Assembly: GCA_016860845.1 (NCBI GenBank)
Contig: BOKF01000016.1
Location: 1-64,000 of the forward strand
Origin: Chloroflexota bacterium
GTDB taxonomy: Bacteria > Chloroflexota > Anaerolineae > 4572-78 > J111
DNA length: 64,000 nt
Direction of reading: 5' to 3'
Below the pieces are notes generated by a model. It ran no database searches and was not told the origin of the DNA. It was given only the letters and a program-made list of their open reading frames with translations. A program made the position numbers and the translations under genes. This document shows positions 9,056-18,703 of this stretch, piece by piece. How positions within the stretch are numbered: position 1 is the first letter of the stretch; every line of letters begins with the position of its first letter.

Positions 9056-10054
9056 TTACTGCTTTGGTTTTAGGATAACCAGCGCCAAACCAAACCAAAA
9101 ACCCAGTCCCCAAGCAAAATGAATCGTAGCATAGATGAAGGGCAAAACCGGTAAATAGCGCCAGCCGCCCCGCCTGGCTCCTATTGTACTCGCGACTAAA
9201 TTTGCCAGCAAATAACATCCAGCCAGCAGTCCAAATAAAGACCGGAACGGCTTCCAGAAAAATCCTCCCATAAGCGTACCCAGGAAAGCGCCGACTAATC
9301 CCGGCGCAACTGCCTGCCGCCAGCGCAGCGACTTGGGATATTTTTGTAAGGTACGGACTTTCTGGCGGCCATAAATGAAATACTGCCGCCATAAGGCCGG
9401 AAACGAAGCACGCGGGCTATAAGTGGACTGGATGGCCGGACTGAGTAGAATCTTACCGCCGGCCTGGCGCAAGCGATAATTTAGCTCATAATCCTCGTTA
9501 ATGTGGACCGCCGGATCGTAGAAACCAATTAGCTCAAAAGTTTTGCGCCAATAAGCGCCCAGATAAACCGTATCTACGTACTGTTCCCTGGCCGAGTAAT
9601 GAAATTTGGCATCGCCGGCCCCAAAGGGCGATGACATGGCCAGAGCGACTGCCCGGCCCACATACGTTGTCCCCACCGGATGCATCAGCCCCCCGACATT
9701 GTCCGCTTTGCCTTGAACCAGATAATCCACACACTGGCTTACATAATTGGGAGCGATGAGGGTATGACCATCTACCCGGACAATAATCTCCCCCTGAGCC
9801 GCTAGAATCCCGATGTTTAGCGCCTCTGCTTGAATCTGCTGTGGGTTATCCAACAAACGGGCTAGGGGCCGGTTGCCGATCATCTCCTGCACTACGGTTC
9901 GCGTTTCATCCGTCGAGCCGCCATCAACCACAAGGATTTCCAAGCGGTTCGCCGGGTAATCTTGATTTAGAACCGCTCTGAGGCTGGCGCGAATTACAGC
10001 AGCTTCGTTGAGTACCGGCATGATAACTGTAACGGTAGGTAATGTGCTTTTCAC
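9056..10054 (-). CDS. Family 2 glycosyltransferase, ExoA-like, with C-terminal membrane segments
   Basis: GT-A fold transferase. N-terminal VTVIMPVLNEAAVIRASL is the nucleotide-sugar strand. Acidic positions follow at VVDGGSTDE and VRVDGHT, and the catalytic ED pair lies in INEDYELNYRLRQAGG. The last 80 or so residues hold two or three hydrophobic segments, as in succinoglycan-type ExoA enzymes acting on lipid-linked intermediates at the membrane. Length is 332 residues. It lies 13 bases upstream of the priming transferase gene in the same operon. Confidence 0.88.
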   Translation of the reverse strand: MKSTLPTVTVIMPVLNEAAVIRASLRAVLNQDYPANRLEILVVDGGSTDETRTVVQEMIGNRPLARLLDNPQQIQAEALNIGILAAQGEIIVRVDGHTLIAPNYVSQCVDYLVQGKADNVGGLMHPVGTTYVGRAVALAMSSPFGAGDAKFHYSAREQYVDTVYLGAYWRKTFELIGFYDPAVHINEDYELNYRLRQAGGKILLSPAIQSTYSPRASFPALWRQYFIYGRQKVRTLQKYPKSLRWRQAVAPGLVGAFLGTLMGGFFWKPFRSLFGLLAGCYLLANLVASTIGARRGGWRYLPVLPFIYATIHFAWGLGFWFGLALVILKPKQ

Positions 10055-10098
10055 GGCTAGATATACTCTTTCAACTTAAGCACCGAAACTGGTAATGT

Positions 10099-11328
10099 TC
10101 AGGGCAAAATCGGCGAGGGTATTTGCAAAGCCTGTTGCAGCCGGTCAACTGAATGCTGGGCAGTGTAGGATAATTCAACCCGCCGTCTACCAGCCTGAGC
10201 CAGACGAACTTGCTGGAGGGGATCGTTCAACAAATTGACAACCGCGCGGGCAAATGTCTCCGGCTCATCAGCCACCAATAAATCTTGGCCAGCCACCTGC
10301 TCAATCCCCTCAACCCCAATGGAGGTAGCCACAATGGGTTTACCCCAGGCCATTGCTTCTAAGATTTTAAGACGAGTACCAGCGCCAATCCGTAAAGGCG
10401 CCACAATGACTACCACCCGTTGGGCTAGGCTAAACATGTCCTCCACTTCACCCACAAATTCAATAGCAGGATGGTCAGCCAACGCCCGAATAGAGGCTGG
10501 CCCCGCCCGACCCGCCAGCACAAACTTGACTTGCGGCATTTGAACCTGGATCAAGGGCAGAATCTCGCGCACAAAATAATGCGCCGCATCTACATTAGCG
10601 GCCCAATCAAACGCACCAAAGAAACCCAGAGTAAAAGGTTCGACCTGGGTTGGATCGGCTAAGGGGTAACGTTCCAACAGCAAACCAATTGGACGATAGA
10701 TTAATTTCTCGTTTGGCAGGCCAGGAAATTGATTTTGAACGTATGCCAAATCCTCTTGACCGACAAAGAGGTGTTTATCTGCGGTTAATAAGACTTTCTG
10801 TAGATACTTCTTCAAGCGTGGTATTTCATATTGGCGAAACAATTTGGCCAAAGGAGTAGGAGCTACCCGATGGAAATATTGATAGACTTTTGGAGTCACC
10901 ACCAGATGGTCAACTACGAGTAACGGTTGTTTATCTTGAGTAAAGATCAAGTTAGGTTGTAACAAGTATTGAAACATAAAACTAAACTCGACCAGCACTA
11001 CATCGTACGGATGAGATTCCAACTGAGCTGCAATAGCCTGCCGCATCGGTAAACTCTGGTGTCGCACCACCACTAATGGCTGCTTAAGCAAAGCCAGCCA
11101 CGGTGTTTTTAGTGACCAGGCAGGGGGTCCCTCAACCAAAATTAGTTGGCGGCACAGTTGCTGGAGTTCGTGCAGTGTTTCAAGCGGACGATGGGAGCGG
11201 AAACAGATTAAATCTACCACTACCCCGCGTCGTTTCAACTCAGTCAAGTCACCAAAAATGGCAATGCCCGCTCCAGTATCCGGTGTGGGCGGGTAAGGGG
11301 CAATCATCAGGAGGGTTTGGTTACTCAT
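10099..11328 (-). CDS. Family 4 glycosyltransferase
   Basis: GT-B fold retaining transferase of 409 residues. The N-terminal Rossmann half begins TLLMIAPYPPTPDTGAG. The donor half starts near TLGFFGAFDWAANVDA and contains VKFVLAGRAGP. The E-x7-E region is RLKILEAMAWGKPIVATS, typical of the GT4 donor site. The layout resembles sugar transferases of the PEP-CTERM/exosortase-associated type, but no sorting motif is visible. It directly abuts the upstream GT2 gene, so translation is probably coupled. Confidence 0.88.
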   Translation of the reverse strand: MSNQTLLMIAPYPPTPDTGAGIAIFGDLTELKRRGVVVDLICFRSHRPLETLHELQQLCRQLILVEGPPAWSLKTPWLALLKQPLVVVRHQSLPMRQAIAAQLESHPYDVVLVEFSFMFQYLLQPNLIFTQDKQPLLVVDHLVVTPKVYQYFHRVAPTPLAKLFRQYEIPRLKKYLQKVLLTADKHLFVGQEDLAYVQNQFPGLPNEKLIYRPIGLLLERYPLADPTQVEPFTLGFFGAFDWAANVDAAHYFVREILPLIQVQMPQVKFVLAGRAGPASIRALADHPAIEFVGEVEDMFSLAQRVVVIVAPLRIGAGTRLKILEAMAWGKPIVATSIGVEGIEQVAGQDLLVADEPETFARAVVNLLNDPLQQVRLAQAGRRRVELSYTAQHSVDRLQQALQIPSPILP

Positions 11329-12279
11329 CTAATATACTTTCCCCCGCTTGCCACGCCAAGCATCGAAGAAACCGATCAAGGCGGCCTGTCCAACCCAGAC
11401 AAACATAGCCAGACCCGGCCAATACTTAATCGTAGCCAGTAGCCGTCTGCTCAAGAATAGAAGTGATAATACAGCGGTTACCGGTTTGTACCAAGCAGGG
11501 GCGAATTTAAAAAAGTAGTGAATACAGTTGCGGGTATAGTAATACATGGCCAAGGGCGACATGCGCTGGCTACTTAGAGTCACATCATGCCAGGCAATTG
11601 ACGCAGGCGCGCTTAACACCCGAAAACCAGCCCGCCTGGCCCGAGTGCAAAAATCAGCATCGTCGCCGTAGACGAAGTAATCGGGATCTATTGAACCAAT
11701 TTTTTCTACAACACGGGTAGCCAGAAGCATTGAGCACATCGGTACATAATCAACCTCGACCAGTTGATTATATTGCCCCTCATCCCGTACTTTATCCCCT
11801 ATAACCGAGATTTGAGCTAACCAGGAGTTTACCCTGGCTCCCATGCTCCAAATTATCTGTGGGGCTTGAGCAAAATAAACCTTAGAGCCGACAATACCTA
11901 CATGTGGCTGGGTTTGGGCAACCAGAAGCAGTTGGCTCAGGGTTTGCGGAGACAAAATAACATCATTATCCAACAGCCACAAATAGTCAGTTTGATAACA
12001 CAAGGCAGCGCTGATGCCATCATAAAACCCGCCACTACCGCCCTTGTTGCTCGTATTGACAATTAAATGGACAGTATCCCCAAACTCCCGTTTAATGGCT
12101 TCTACAGTGCCATCGTTTGAGGCATTATCTACAACGATTATGGCCTGAATTGGATGCGTCGAGGCCAGCACCGACTCAATACAACGCAACACCTCGACCC
12201 GTTTGTTCCAGGTGACAATTACGGCCGCAATCGTTGCTTGATCGGCTGTAGGGGGATAATCCCTGTTTTCATCAGTCAA
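11329..12279 (-). CDS. Family 2 glycosyltransferase (GlfT/RfbF-like)
   Basis: 316-residue GT-A enzyme: AAVIVTWNKRVEVLRCIESV, then VVDNASNDGT, then the NKGGSGGFYDG block, then LWLLDNDVIL as the metal-binding acidic cluster. The Gly-rich block followed by the W-x-x-D-x-D cluster is shared by galactofuranosyl- and rhamnosyltransferases of the GlfT/RfbF type. A UDP-galactopyranose-mutase-like gene lies just upstream, and a second transferase with the same block follows that, so a furanose donor is possible (inference). There are one or two hydrophobic segments at the C-terminus. Confidence 0.87.
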   Translation of the reverse strand: MTDENRDYPPTADQATIAAVIVTWNKRVEVLRCIESVLASTHPIQAIIVVDNASNDGTVEAIKREFGDTVHLIVNTSNKGGSGGFYDGISAALCYQTDYLWLLDNDVILSPQTLSQLLLVAQTQPHVGIVGSKVYFAQAPQIIWSMGARVNSWLAQISVIGDKVRDEGQYNQLVEVDYVPMCSMLLATRVVEKIGSIDPDYFVYGDDADFCTRARRAGFRVLSAPASIAWHDVTLSSQRMSPLAMYYYTRNCIHYFFKFAPAWYKPVTAVLSLLFLSRRLLATIKYWPGLAMFVWVGQAALIGFFDAWRGKRGKVY

Positions 12280-12306
12280 TTTTTCAAGCCCGCGTCTTTT
12301 CGGTGG

Positions 12307-13617
12307 CTAGCTGATCTTAAAAGCGCCGCCAACCACAAAACCATCTCTAATTGAGTCAGCAATGCCCTGAAAAATCCAGCGCCCATAGCGGCCTACCTGA
12401 AAAATTTGGTGATCTTCCAGGCATTTTAAGGCTTTAACGCGCCACGACGAGCCGGGCCACGACCAGGTATAGGCTACATCAATCCAGGTGGGATCAACCA
12501 CTTCAACCTCGCCAATAAATTGCCAGGTTTGCAGTTCCTCAATGGCGGCCTGGGTATAAGTTTTGACTTCTTGCTCTGTGGGCTGTTCTCCGCCCCGGTA
12601 AGCTCGCTCCACGTAAATGCTTACTCGATCTTCGGCCGTCCGGGCGGATTTGGGTAAGAAAGAAACATCCACATTGCTGTAAAAACCAACGCGATGAAAG
12701 CCGGCCTGGGCATCCGGATTGTAAAGCCAATGATCGGCGGGGCAGCGAGAACCGCGGACCGCACCGATGTTCAAAACCAAAACGGAGGTGTAGGGATCAG
12801 GGGAGACACTGACCTCCAGGCCGGTCATGGTCATGACTTTGTTCAAAGGGAGGGTCGAAATCAGCGCATCATAGGGTACAGCAGAGCCATCGGCAAAGTA
12901 GACAATCTGTTGGTGGCGATCAATCTGCACCACTTGTTTATTATATTCAATATGGCACTTCTCAGCCATCCGTTGGGCCAGGGTATTTAGTCCAAGCTCG
13001 GGGTACACAAAGGTTACATTGTAGCCCATCGGGGGGGTCTGGCCAAAAGCGCCCTGCAATGCCAGCGATACATTAACCGGCGATTTGTAACCATCCTGCG
13101 GAGCAATTTGGGTCCACAAACCGGCGGTATACAGGTCATGAAAAGGGCCAAAAAAATGTTCGTTCAGCGTTGGTCCAAAATCCTGAGCAAAGGCGTCAGC
13201 CATTGTTTTGGGGTTGCCTTTAGGTGCAGTCAACATTTCGTTAAGCGCCCTGACGGCTATTTCTGACCCTAAATAACCCAGATGATTCTGCAAAGGGTAC
13301 GGCACATAGAGATTCTGCTTGGCAAAAAAAACGGCTGAACGCCGTTGATACGATTTAACGGGTGTCAAGGAACGGATGAAACGCAAGACGGTTGGATCAC
13401 CGCCAAAAATCCAATGGCCACCGCCCAGTTCAAAGTGGTAGGCTTCGTCGTTAGTTGGAGCTAACGGGAGTCGTTCCTGGCTTTTGGGCTGGATGTAGTA
13501 AGAGGAGCAAATCCCACCAGGGGTTGGGGCGGCTTCGTAAACCGGCAGGCCCGAGGCCAGTCCGGCGGCGAGGCCGGTTATACCGGCGCCCAGAATATAA
13601 ATCTGATTTTTCAACAA
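12307..13617 (-). CDS. FAD-dependent oxidoreductase, UDP-galactopyranose mutase / amine-oxidase-like
   Basis: 436 residues starting with a dinucleotide-binding fold: YILGAGITGLAAGLA, then the acidic ribose-binding position (YEAAPTPGGICSSYY). Later blocks (HFELGGGHWIFGG, EHFFGPFHDLYTAGLW) are like UDP-galactopyranose mutases and protoporphyrinogen-oxidase-like flavoproteins found in polysaccharide loci. The simplest role is making UDP-galactofuranose or another furanose donor for neighbouring GlfT-like transferases. The assignment is not certain, because amine-oxidase-fold proteins are diverse. It lies 18 bases after the upstream GT2 gene. Confidence 0.75.
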   Translation of the reverse strand: MLKNQIYILGAGITGLAAGLASGLPVYEAAPTPGGICSSYYIQPKSQERLPLAPTNDEAYHFELGGGHWIFGGDPTVLRFIRSLTPVKSYQRRSAVFFAKQNLYVPYPLQNHLGYLGSEIAVRALNEMLTAPKGNPKTMADAFAQDFGPTLNEHFFGPFHDLYTAGLWTQIAPQDGYKSPVNVSLALQGAFGQTPPMGYNVTFVYPELGLNTLAQRMAEKCHIEYNKQVVQIDRHQQIVYFADGSAVPYDALISTLPLNKVMTMTGLEVSVSPDPYTSVLVLNIGAVRGSRCPADHWLYNPDAQAGFHRVGFYSNVDVSFLPKSARTAEDRVSIYVERAYRGGEQPTEQEVKTYTQAAIEELQTWQFIGEVEVVDPTWIDVAYTWSWPGSSWRVKALKCLEDHQIFQVGRYGRWIFQGIADSIRDGFVVGGAFKIS

Positions 13618-13635
13618 TATAATCCTCTCAAAACC

Positions 13636-14541
13636 TTATTGTTTTTTTGGCGACTTAAATATACCGTCTATAAGCCCAAAAGTTACAGCGCGCAGGCTGC
13701 TCCATTTAAGAGATGAACGGACCAGATAAACTGGAATTTCGGATATGATGCGGAGTGTTTCTTTGATCTTTTCCTTTCTAGAAAATGCCTGACTGCGGGT
13801 TATGATCCAGAGATTGTTGCGCAGATGATAGTAATATCTGGGACCTGCATCATTCATATGGGTATATTTTTTGGCTGTTTTGTGCCAAACCACACTATTG
13901 GGGACTATAACTCCAAACTCATATCGTAAAATGCGGGCGGTGTATTCTATATCATCGGACCAAATGAAGTAATCGGCAACCGGCAAACCATACTTTTCAA
14001 CCAGTGAGCGGTGCAACAATAGAGATACAAAAGTATTGCAGCGTATGGATGCAGTCGCATGTTGAGCCGCTAACAATAAACTTTCGGGGGCGGCCACCTT
14101 TACAATAGGCGGATTCATCGGATGCAGCGAGCCATCTGTCCAAACCACTTTGCTGGCCAGTAGTTTGGGCCGGTTGGCCTCATCAAATTGATAGTAAGCC
14201 ACAAATAGCCGATGCAAGGCGTCAGGCTCAGGGATGGAATCGTCATCCATCAACCACAGCCAGTCAAACCCCTGTTGGTAAGCCCGCTTTATTCCTTCGT
14301 GAAAGCCACCGGCGCCGCCGATATTAAGGGGAAGGCCGATATATTCTATTAACTTTTTTTCCAAATAGCCATTAGTTCGCAACGCTTCAGCCGTGCCGTC
14401 GGCTGAAGCATTATCAATGACCAGAATTCTGTCGGGTGGATGAGTTTGAGTCAAGAGAGCATCGAGGCATTCTTGCAAGAGTATTTTGCGGTTATACGTA
14501 ACCACAATAGCGCAGACACAAGCACTCACGGGAATTAACAA
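13636..14541 (-). CDS. Family 2 glycosyltransferase (GlfT-like)
   Basis: 301-residue GT-A protein. Landmarks are CAIVVTYNRKILLQECLDAL, VIDNASADGT, NIGGAGGFHEG and WLWLMDDDSIPEPD. The triple Asp is the expected metal/nucleotide site. The Gly-rich block matches that of the second GT2 gene downstream of the flavoprotein, as in bifunctional and paired galactofuranosyltransferases. No C-terminal membrane segment is obvious. It lies 3 bases after the upstream GT2 gene. Confidence 0.87.
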   Translation of the reverse strand: MLIPVSACVCAIVVTYNRKILLQECLDALLTQTHPPDRILVIDNASADGTAEALRTNGYLEKKLIEYIGLPLNIGGAGGFHEGIKRAYQQGFDWLWLMDDDSIPEPDALHRLFVAYYQFDEANRPKLLASKVVWTDGSLHPMNPPIVKVAAPESLLLAAQHATASIRCNTFVSLLLHRSLVEKYGLPVADYFIWSDDIEYTARILRYEFGVIVPNSVVWHKTAKKYTHMNDAGPRYYYHLRNNLWIITRSQAFSRKEKIKETLRIISEIPVYLVRSSLKWSSLRAVTFGLIDGIFKSPKKQ

Positions 14542-14544
14542 GTC

Positions 14545-15687
14545 TTAATTTAGCCTTATGGAAACACTTTTATTTCGCACCAAAACCAGTTCTCGGCGAA
14601 TTCTTCGGGCTGCTTTTTCCCAGAGCCAGCCAGGCCGACTCGCTGCCAATTTACACAATTTCAATGAAGCGGACTTATAATCACCCTTTTGCAAATATCT
14701 GCGCATCATCATCCAAGAATAGAGCGGCCTGACTTCTGGCATTGCAGTCGCAATCATAAGCATAAACTCTTCGGCAGCGGGAAGTAAATACAATTTCTCA
14801 AGATAATTGAGGCTTAAGGCACAGTTGGGGATAGCTTTTGGATAAAGCTCTCTGGCCGTCTGTATAAACCGGTGCGTATCTTTCTCCAAACCCGCTTCGT
14901 GAGCCAATCCCGCAAGACGCAGCCAGGAGTCGATATAAGCATGCTCCTGTAAATCTGCCAAGCGGACGGCTAGTTGGTCATTGGAAAATAATTTGACCAA
15001 TACTTGCCTGGTGGCTTCTTCCATGCGCTGCGGATTTAGGGTTAAGTTCGTCTGATGGCGCCGGTAGCGGGAGACTGGCTGGTCAATCATGGCGATTTTA
15101 TGCCCATGCGCAGCCATACGCAACCATAAATCCCAATCCATAGATCGCTTCAAATTTGTGTCAAACAACCCACAACATTCAAAGCATTTCCGTCTGATTA
15201 ACAAAGCACTGGTGGCAAGTAAGTTACCTTTGACGGTCAGGGTGCGCAAAAAATCAATATCTACTTGAGGTTGGTAATTAGAGGGTTGATTTAGCTTTTC
15301 AATAGTCCGGCCCGCTTCGTCTATATGATCCCAAGCGCCACAAACAAGATCAACATTAAGATTTTTTCTCAGATAAGAAACCGTAATATCGAGGCGCCGT
15401 GGATACCACATGTCATCGGAGTCTAGAAAGGCTATAAACTCTCCTTGAGCGACACCCAAGGCGATGTTACGGGTTATAGCTGGCCCAGTATTGGTTTTTA
15501 AAGTAATAACCCGAAGGCAGTCGCCATAACCAGCCAAAATCTTGGCCGTATTATCGGTAGAGGCATCATCAACGACAATAATTTCGTAATCGCTAAAGGT
15601 CTGGGCCAAGACACTATCAATTGTCTGACCGATAAACTGCGCCTGGTTGTAGACTGGAATGATTACCGAAACAGTAGGGGATCTCAT
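14545..15687 (-). CDS. Family 2 glycosyltransferase with C-terminal helical extension
   Basis: 380 residues. The N-terminal 230 form a GT-A domain: VSVIIPVYNQAQFIGQTIDS, IIVVDDASTDNT, FIAFLDSDDMWYPRRL (DXD-like) and RSMDWDLWLRMAAHG. The remaining 150 residues are helical and repeat-like (LREHAYID to LCKLAASRPGW region), reminiscent of TPR-like tails on some polysaccharide GT2 enzymes, and may be a protein-interaction part. The start is 3 bases after the upstream sulfotransferase stop. Confidence 0.87.
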   Translation of the reverse strand: MRSPTVSVIIPVYNQAQFIGQTIDSVLAQTFSDYEIIVVDDASTDNTAKILAGYGDCLRVITLKTNTGPAITRNIALGVAQGEFIAFLDSDDMWYPRRLDITVSYLRKNLNVDLVCGAWDHIDEAGRTIEKLNQPSNYQPQVDIDFLRTLTVKGNLLATSALLIRRKCFECCGLFDTNLKRSMDWDLWLRMAAHGHKIAMIDQPVSRYRRHQTNLTLNPQRMEEATRQVLVKLFSNDQLAVRLADLQEHAYIDSWLRLAGLAHEAGLEKDTHRFIQTARELYPKAIPNCALSLNYLEKLYLLPAAEEFMLMIATAMPEVRPLYSWMMMRRYLQKGDYKSASLKLCKLAASRPGWLWEKAARRIRRELVLVRNKSVSIRLN

Positions 15688-15690
15688 CTC

Positions 15691-16677
15691 TTAATCCTGA
15701 TGGGTAAATTTTTCCATCAAAAACCGCTTTGTACGAGCCAATAGGGAGCGGATCAACCACTTTATATCCAGGATAAAATTCCAAATTCGCCAGAAAAATG
15801 AATCTTTCAATTCGTCTGGCTGGCAATAACCAAAGTGGACCAGATACTCTCCGGCAATCCAGTTAAATCTTCGGCGTTGAGCCTGACTCCAATCACTCCA
15901 ACGGTTGAGGGGGTCAAAATCCGGAGGTCTTTCTACTGGATTCCAGTGGACTTTCCCCTGCTTGCGCAGTTCGGAAGAGCCTCTGACAGGCAAATTGGCG
16001 GCTTTCTCAAAGTCATAACAATCTGGATCGAGGTCAAGAAATGAAAATATTCTCTTTAGCTCCTTTTCAGTTTCCTGGTATACATCCTCATATCTAACGA
16101 TAAGATAGCGATAGTCAGAATGAGATGTTTGTCGCTCAAATTCAAGGATTGTTCTGGCCGCATTGGCCCATTTATGGATTACTACTTCCGTATTCCAATT
16201 AAAAGTACTCTTGGCCGACTCGACGACTGCACGCCCATCACGAACGAGGATAATCAGGTGTACCTGCGGAAAGAGGGCAAAAAAATTGGATAGTTTTTCT
16301 ACACTGGGCGTTTTGCTGACCAATCGTTTCAGAGGTGATTGGTCTAGAATGGTTTCATTCTCCGTGGTCACGTCCGGTCCAACCCTTAAGTTGAGAAATG
16401 AAACCAGCCCTTCGCCCAAATGCTGAAGAACAAGCTGCTCCGGCTGGTCTATATATTTCTTAATTTTCCAGTGAGGCTTCCATTCTTTGCTAACGGACTT
16501 AACGTATTTCAGCAGCAAGTCGGAGTGAGCCGTTAGAAAATCCTCACCGGCAAGGCCAGGTTGGCAATGAGGATGCAATACTAGCAGGTCCTGCAAGAAA
16601 TTTGTACCACTCCTTGGTGTTATTCCCAGGATGAAGATTGGAGACTGCCGTGATTCAGGTTTATAATTAATAAGCAT
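15691..16677 (-). CDS. Sulfotransferase (PAPS-dependent), first of two
   Basis: 328 residues with the sulfotransferase fold. The 5'-phosphosulfate loop is ILGITPRSGTNFLQDLL (residues about 16-32). The 3'-phosphate-binding segment is LIILVRDGRAVVESAKSTF, followed by YLIVRYEDVYQ. It probably transfers sulfate from PAPS to a sugar hydroxyl of the glycan. A second sulfotransferase sits at 21135-21941 in the same operon. No PAPS-making genes (ATP sulfurylase, APS kinase) are in the window. Confidence 0.85.
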   Translation of the reverse strand: MLINYKPESRQSPIFILGITPRSGTNFLQDLLVLHPHCQPGLAGEDFLTAHSDLLLKYVKSVSKEWKPHWKIKKYIDQPEQLVLQHLGEGLVSFLNLRVGPDVTTENETILDQSPLKRLVSKTPSVEKLSNFFALFPQVHLIILVRDGRAVVESAKSTFNWNTEVVIHKWANAARTILEFERQTSHSDYRYLIVRYEDVYQETEKELKRIFSFLDLDPDCYDFEKAANLPVRGSSELRKQGKVHWNPVERPPDFDPLNRWSDWSQAQRRRFNWIAGEYLVHFGYCQPDELKDSFFWRIWNFILDIKWLIRSLLARTKRFLMEKFTHQD

Positions 16678-16785
16678 TAAAGGTTGCCGCTACCATTCCC
16701 GGTTTTGGTTGTCAAAACTTGTTGGAGGGTACACTTTCAGGGTGCTAATCTTACAATAAGAGGTAAATTCTTTGAGGATGCTTCC

Positions 16786-17502
16786 CTAATTTCTCTTCTG
16801 TGCTACTACTAAATACAACCAAGTAAAACCATACGATTTATCCCACCGATGTAACCGATAAGCTATCCACTGAATGAGAAACTGCAACACCGAAATAGGC
16901 CAAGTCAAATACCTGCGATAGCGAAATCGTTCCAAAAAATAGCAGAGTTCCTGCGCAAAAGTTACCACAAACCCAGACAAAGGGGTAATTTCTACTATTT
17001 GAAATCCAGCTTTAGTAAACAGATATTCCAATCCGTATTTGCTGTAACGATAAAAATCGCGGGGTTCTTCATGCAAATGCCAGAAGAAGGGAGCGGTAAG
17101 AATTACGTATCCGCCACATTTCAGGATACGATACATCTCTTGGATGGCCTCTTTAGGCTGCTCTAAATGCTCTAACACGGCTGTACAAAGGACAGTATCT
17201 GCTGAGGCATTAGGTAGGGTGGTATTGTAAGCTGAGGCAAAGATATTAATATTCCTTTGATTATGACGTGTATCCGGATGATCCACGCCAATGTGCCGGG
17301 TCACTACATCCTGGGTCAATGCCGTATAAGGTTTTTCGCCACAACCAATATCTACCAGAGTTCCCGAAGCGTATTTTTTTATTTTTTCGGCCAGTGTTTC
17401 CGTGCGAATCCGTCGGACCAGCCAATTGTATTTTCTTAACTGGTTTTTTTTAGGCTGCATCATTTCAGAGGAGTTGTTGATATAGGTGTACCAGTCGGTC
17501 AT
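16786..17502 (-). CDS. Class I SAM-dependent methyltransferase
   Basis: 238 residues. The SAM site is GTLVDIGCGEKPY (motif I). The acidic ribose position follows at HIGVDHPDT, and then ADTVLCTAVLEHLEQPKEAI, typical of Methyltransf_11-type enzymes. Likely O-methylation of a sugar or of the lipid-linked intermediate. The chosen start overlaps the upstream GT4 gene by 38 bases. An internal ATG pair at residues 14-15 (from 17463) would remove the overlap and is an equally good start. The 108-base gap after its stop is larger than elsewhere in this operon and shows no clear terminator. Confidence 0.85.
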   Translation of the reverse strand: MTDWYTYINNSSEMMQPKKNQLRKYNWLVRRIRTETLAEKIKKYASGTLVDIGCGEKPYTALTQDVVTRHIGVDHPDTRHNQRNINIFASAYNTTLPNASADTVLCTAVLEHLEQPKEAIQEMYRILKCGGYVILTAPFFWHLHEEPRDFYRYSKYGLEYLFTKAGFQIVEITPLSGFVVTFAQELCYFLERFRYRRYLTWPISVLQFLIQWIAYRLHRWDKSYGFTWLYLVVAQKRN

Positions 17503-18685
17503 TCAATTTATTGAGGTCATGGTGTGCCCCCACATACTTGCGTCCGGCATACCCCATTTCTGACCAACATTCTGGATGACCCAAGAGATAAGTTAATTTT
17601 GTGGTTAGAGCCTCTACATCTCGCTCCGGCACTAAAAAGCCCGATTTTCCGTCTTCGACTAACTCCGGGATGCCGCTGTGGTAAGTACTCAGGACAGGTA
17701 ATCCTCGGGCCATCGCTTCCATCAAGGTAGCTGGAATACCTTCCTGGTCACCGTCTTGACTCGTCACGCTGGGCGATAGGAATAAATCTGCTTCCTGCAA
17801 CAGAACTGCAACCTCTTCCTGTTTTTTCCAGCCAACCAAGTGAATATGTCTTTCAAGGCCCAGTTCCTTGATTGAGCTAGCCAGGCTATCGCGGAGAGGG
17901 CCATCGCCAACTATCATGTAATCCAGGTTGGGATACTTTTTGAGTACCCTGGCCACAGCTTGAACGGCATATTCCAATCCTTTCTTTTCAACTAATCGGC
18001 CCACCGTAAGTAATTGTACTTTGCCATCAGTTTTAGGTTTTCTTGCGTTAAAAGAGAAACGATCCACATTTATTCCGGCTCGGTGCACCACAATTTTCTG
18101 CGGACTACATCCCAATTCAATCAATCTGTTTTTCCACCGTTCACTGACCGGTAGAAACAAATCTCCTTTTAAGAAAAGCTCCTGATAAACTTGCTCACCG
18201 TATTTCTTCAAATAAAGAGAAAGGTCGAAGCCGTGAAAGGCCACTACAAGTTTACTGTTGGAAATATGGCTCTCCTTTAAAAAGAGCATCCATCGGCCAA
18301 TTGTACCGTAATGGCAGTGAATTATATCATATGGACCGTTGCGTAGAAGGACCTTAGCCTGGCTCAATCTCAAAAGGGTTACCGCGGTTTTTCTATTGAA
18401 ACCTTTTGATAGCTCCAACTTTACGGGTTTCGTTAGAAGATTTTTAAAGATAAAATTGATACCCTTTAGTAAAGACAAAGATCTATTTGATGAGACATTT
18501 AGAGAAAAAGTGCGATTTAATAATTGATATTTGGCTACATCGCCATGCGCTTCAGATTCATTGTATATCCCCTCAAGAGCGTAAAGGTCAACTTGATGGT
18601 TACGCTGTAATAATCCGGTGACTTGATTAAGTACAGCAGTTTCAGATAAAACTGGAAACTTAGAAACTACAAAAGCAATTCTCAT
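17465..18685 (-). CDS. Family 4 glycosyltransferase (WcaL/colanic-acid-like)
   Basis: 406-residue GT-B enzyme. N-terminal MRIAFVVSKFPVLSETAVLN is the pattern of colanic-acid type WcaL/AmsK transferases. The donor half contains LLTVGRLVEKKGLEYAVQA, YMIVGDGPLRDSL and EGIPATLMEAMARGLPVLST (E-x7-E), then SGIPELVEDGKSGFLVPERD. Activity is expected at the cytoplasmic membrane face. The gene starts 18 bases after the upstream sulfatase-like gene and overlaps the downstream methyltransferase. Confidence 0.9.
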   Translation of the reverse strand: MRIAFVVSKFPVLSETAVLNQVTGLLQRNHQVDLYALEGIYNESEAHGDVAKYQLLNRTFSLNVSSNRSLSLLKGINFIFKNLLTKPVKLELSKGFNRKTAVTLLRLSQAKVLLRNGPYDIIHCHYGTIGRWMLFLKESHISNSKLVVAFHGFDLSLYLKKYGEQVYQELFLKGDLFLPVSERWKNRLIELGCSPQKIVVHRAGINVDRFSFNARKPKTDGKVQLLTVGRLVEKKGLEYAVQAVARVLKKYPNLDYMIVGDGPLRDSLASSIKELGLERHIHLVGWKKQEEVAVLLQEADLFLSPSVTSQDGDQEGIPATLMEAMARGLPVLSTYHSGIPELVEDGKSGFLVPERDVEALTTKLTYLLGHPECWSEMGYAGRKYVGAHHDLNKLNDRLVHLYQQLL

Positions 18686-18703
18686 GACCTCTTGGCAGTT
18701 TAT

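Noticed and set aside
9039..9392. 117-residue minus frame inside the ExoA-like gene
   Set aside because: Out-of-frame shadow of a clear GT2 gene with membrane helices.
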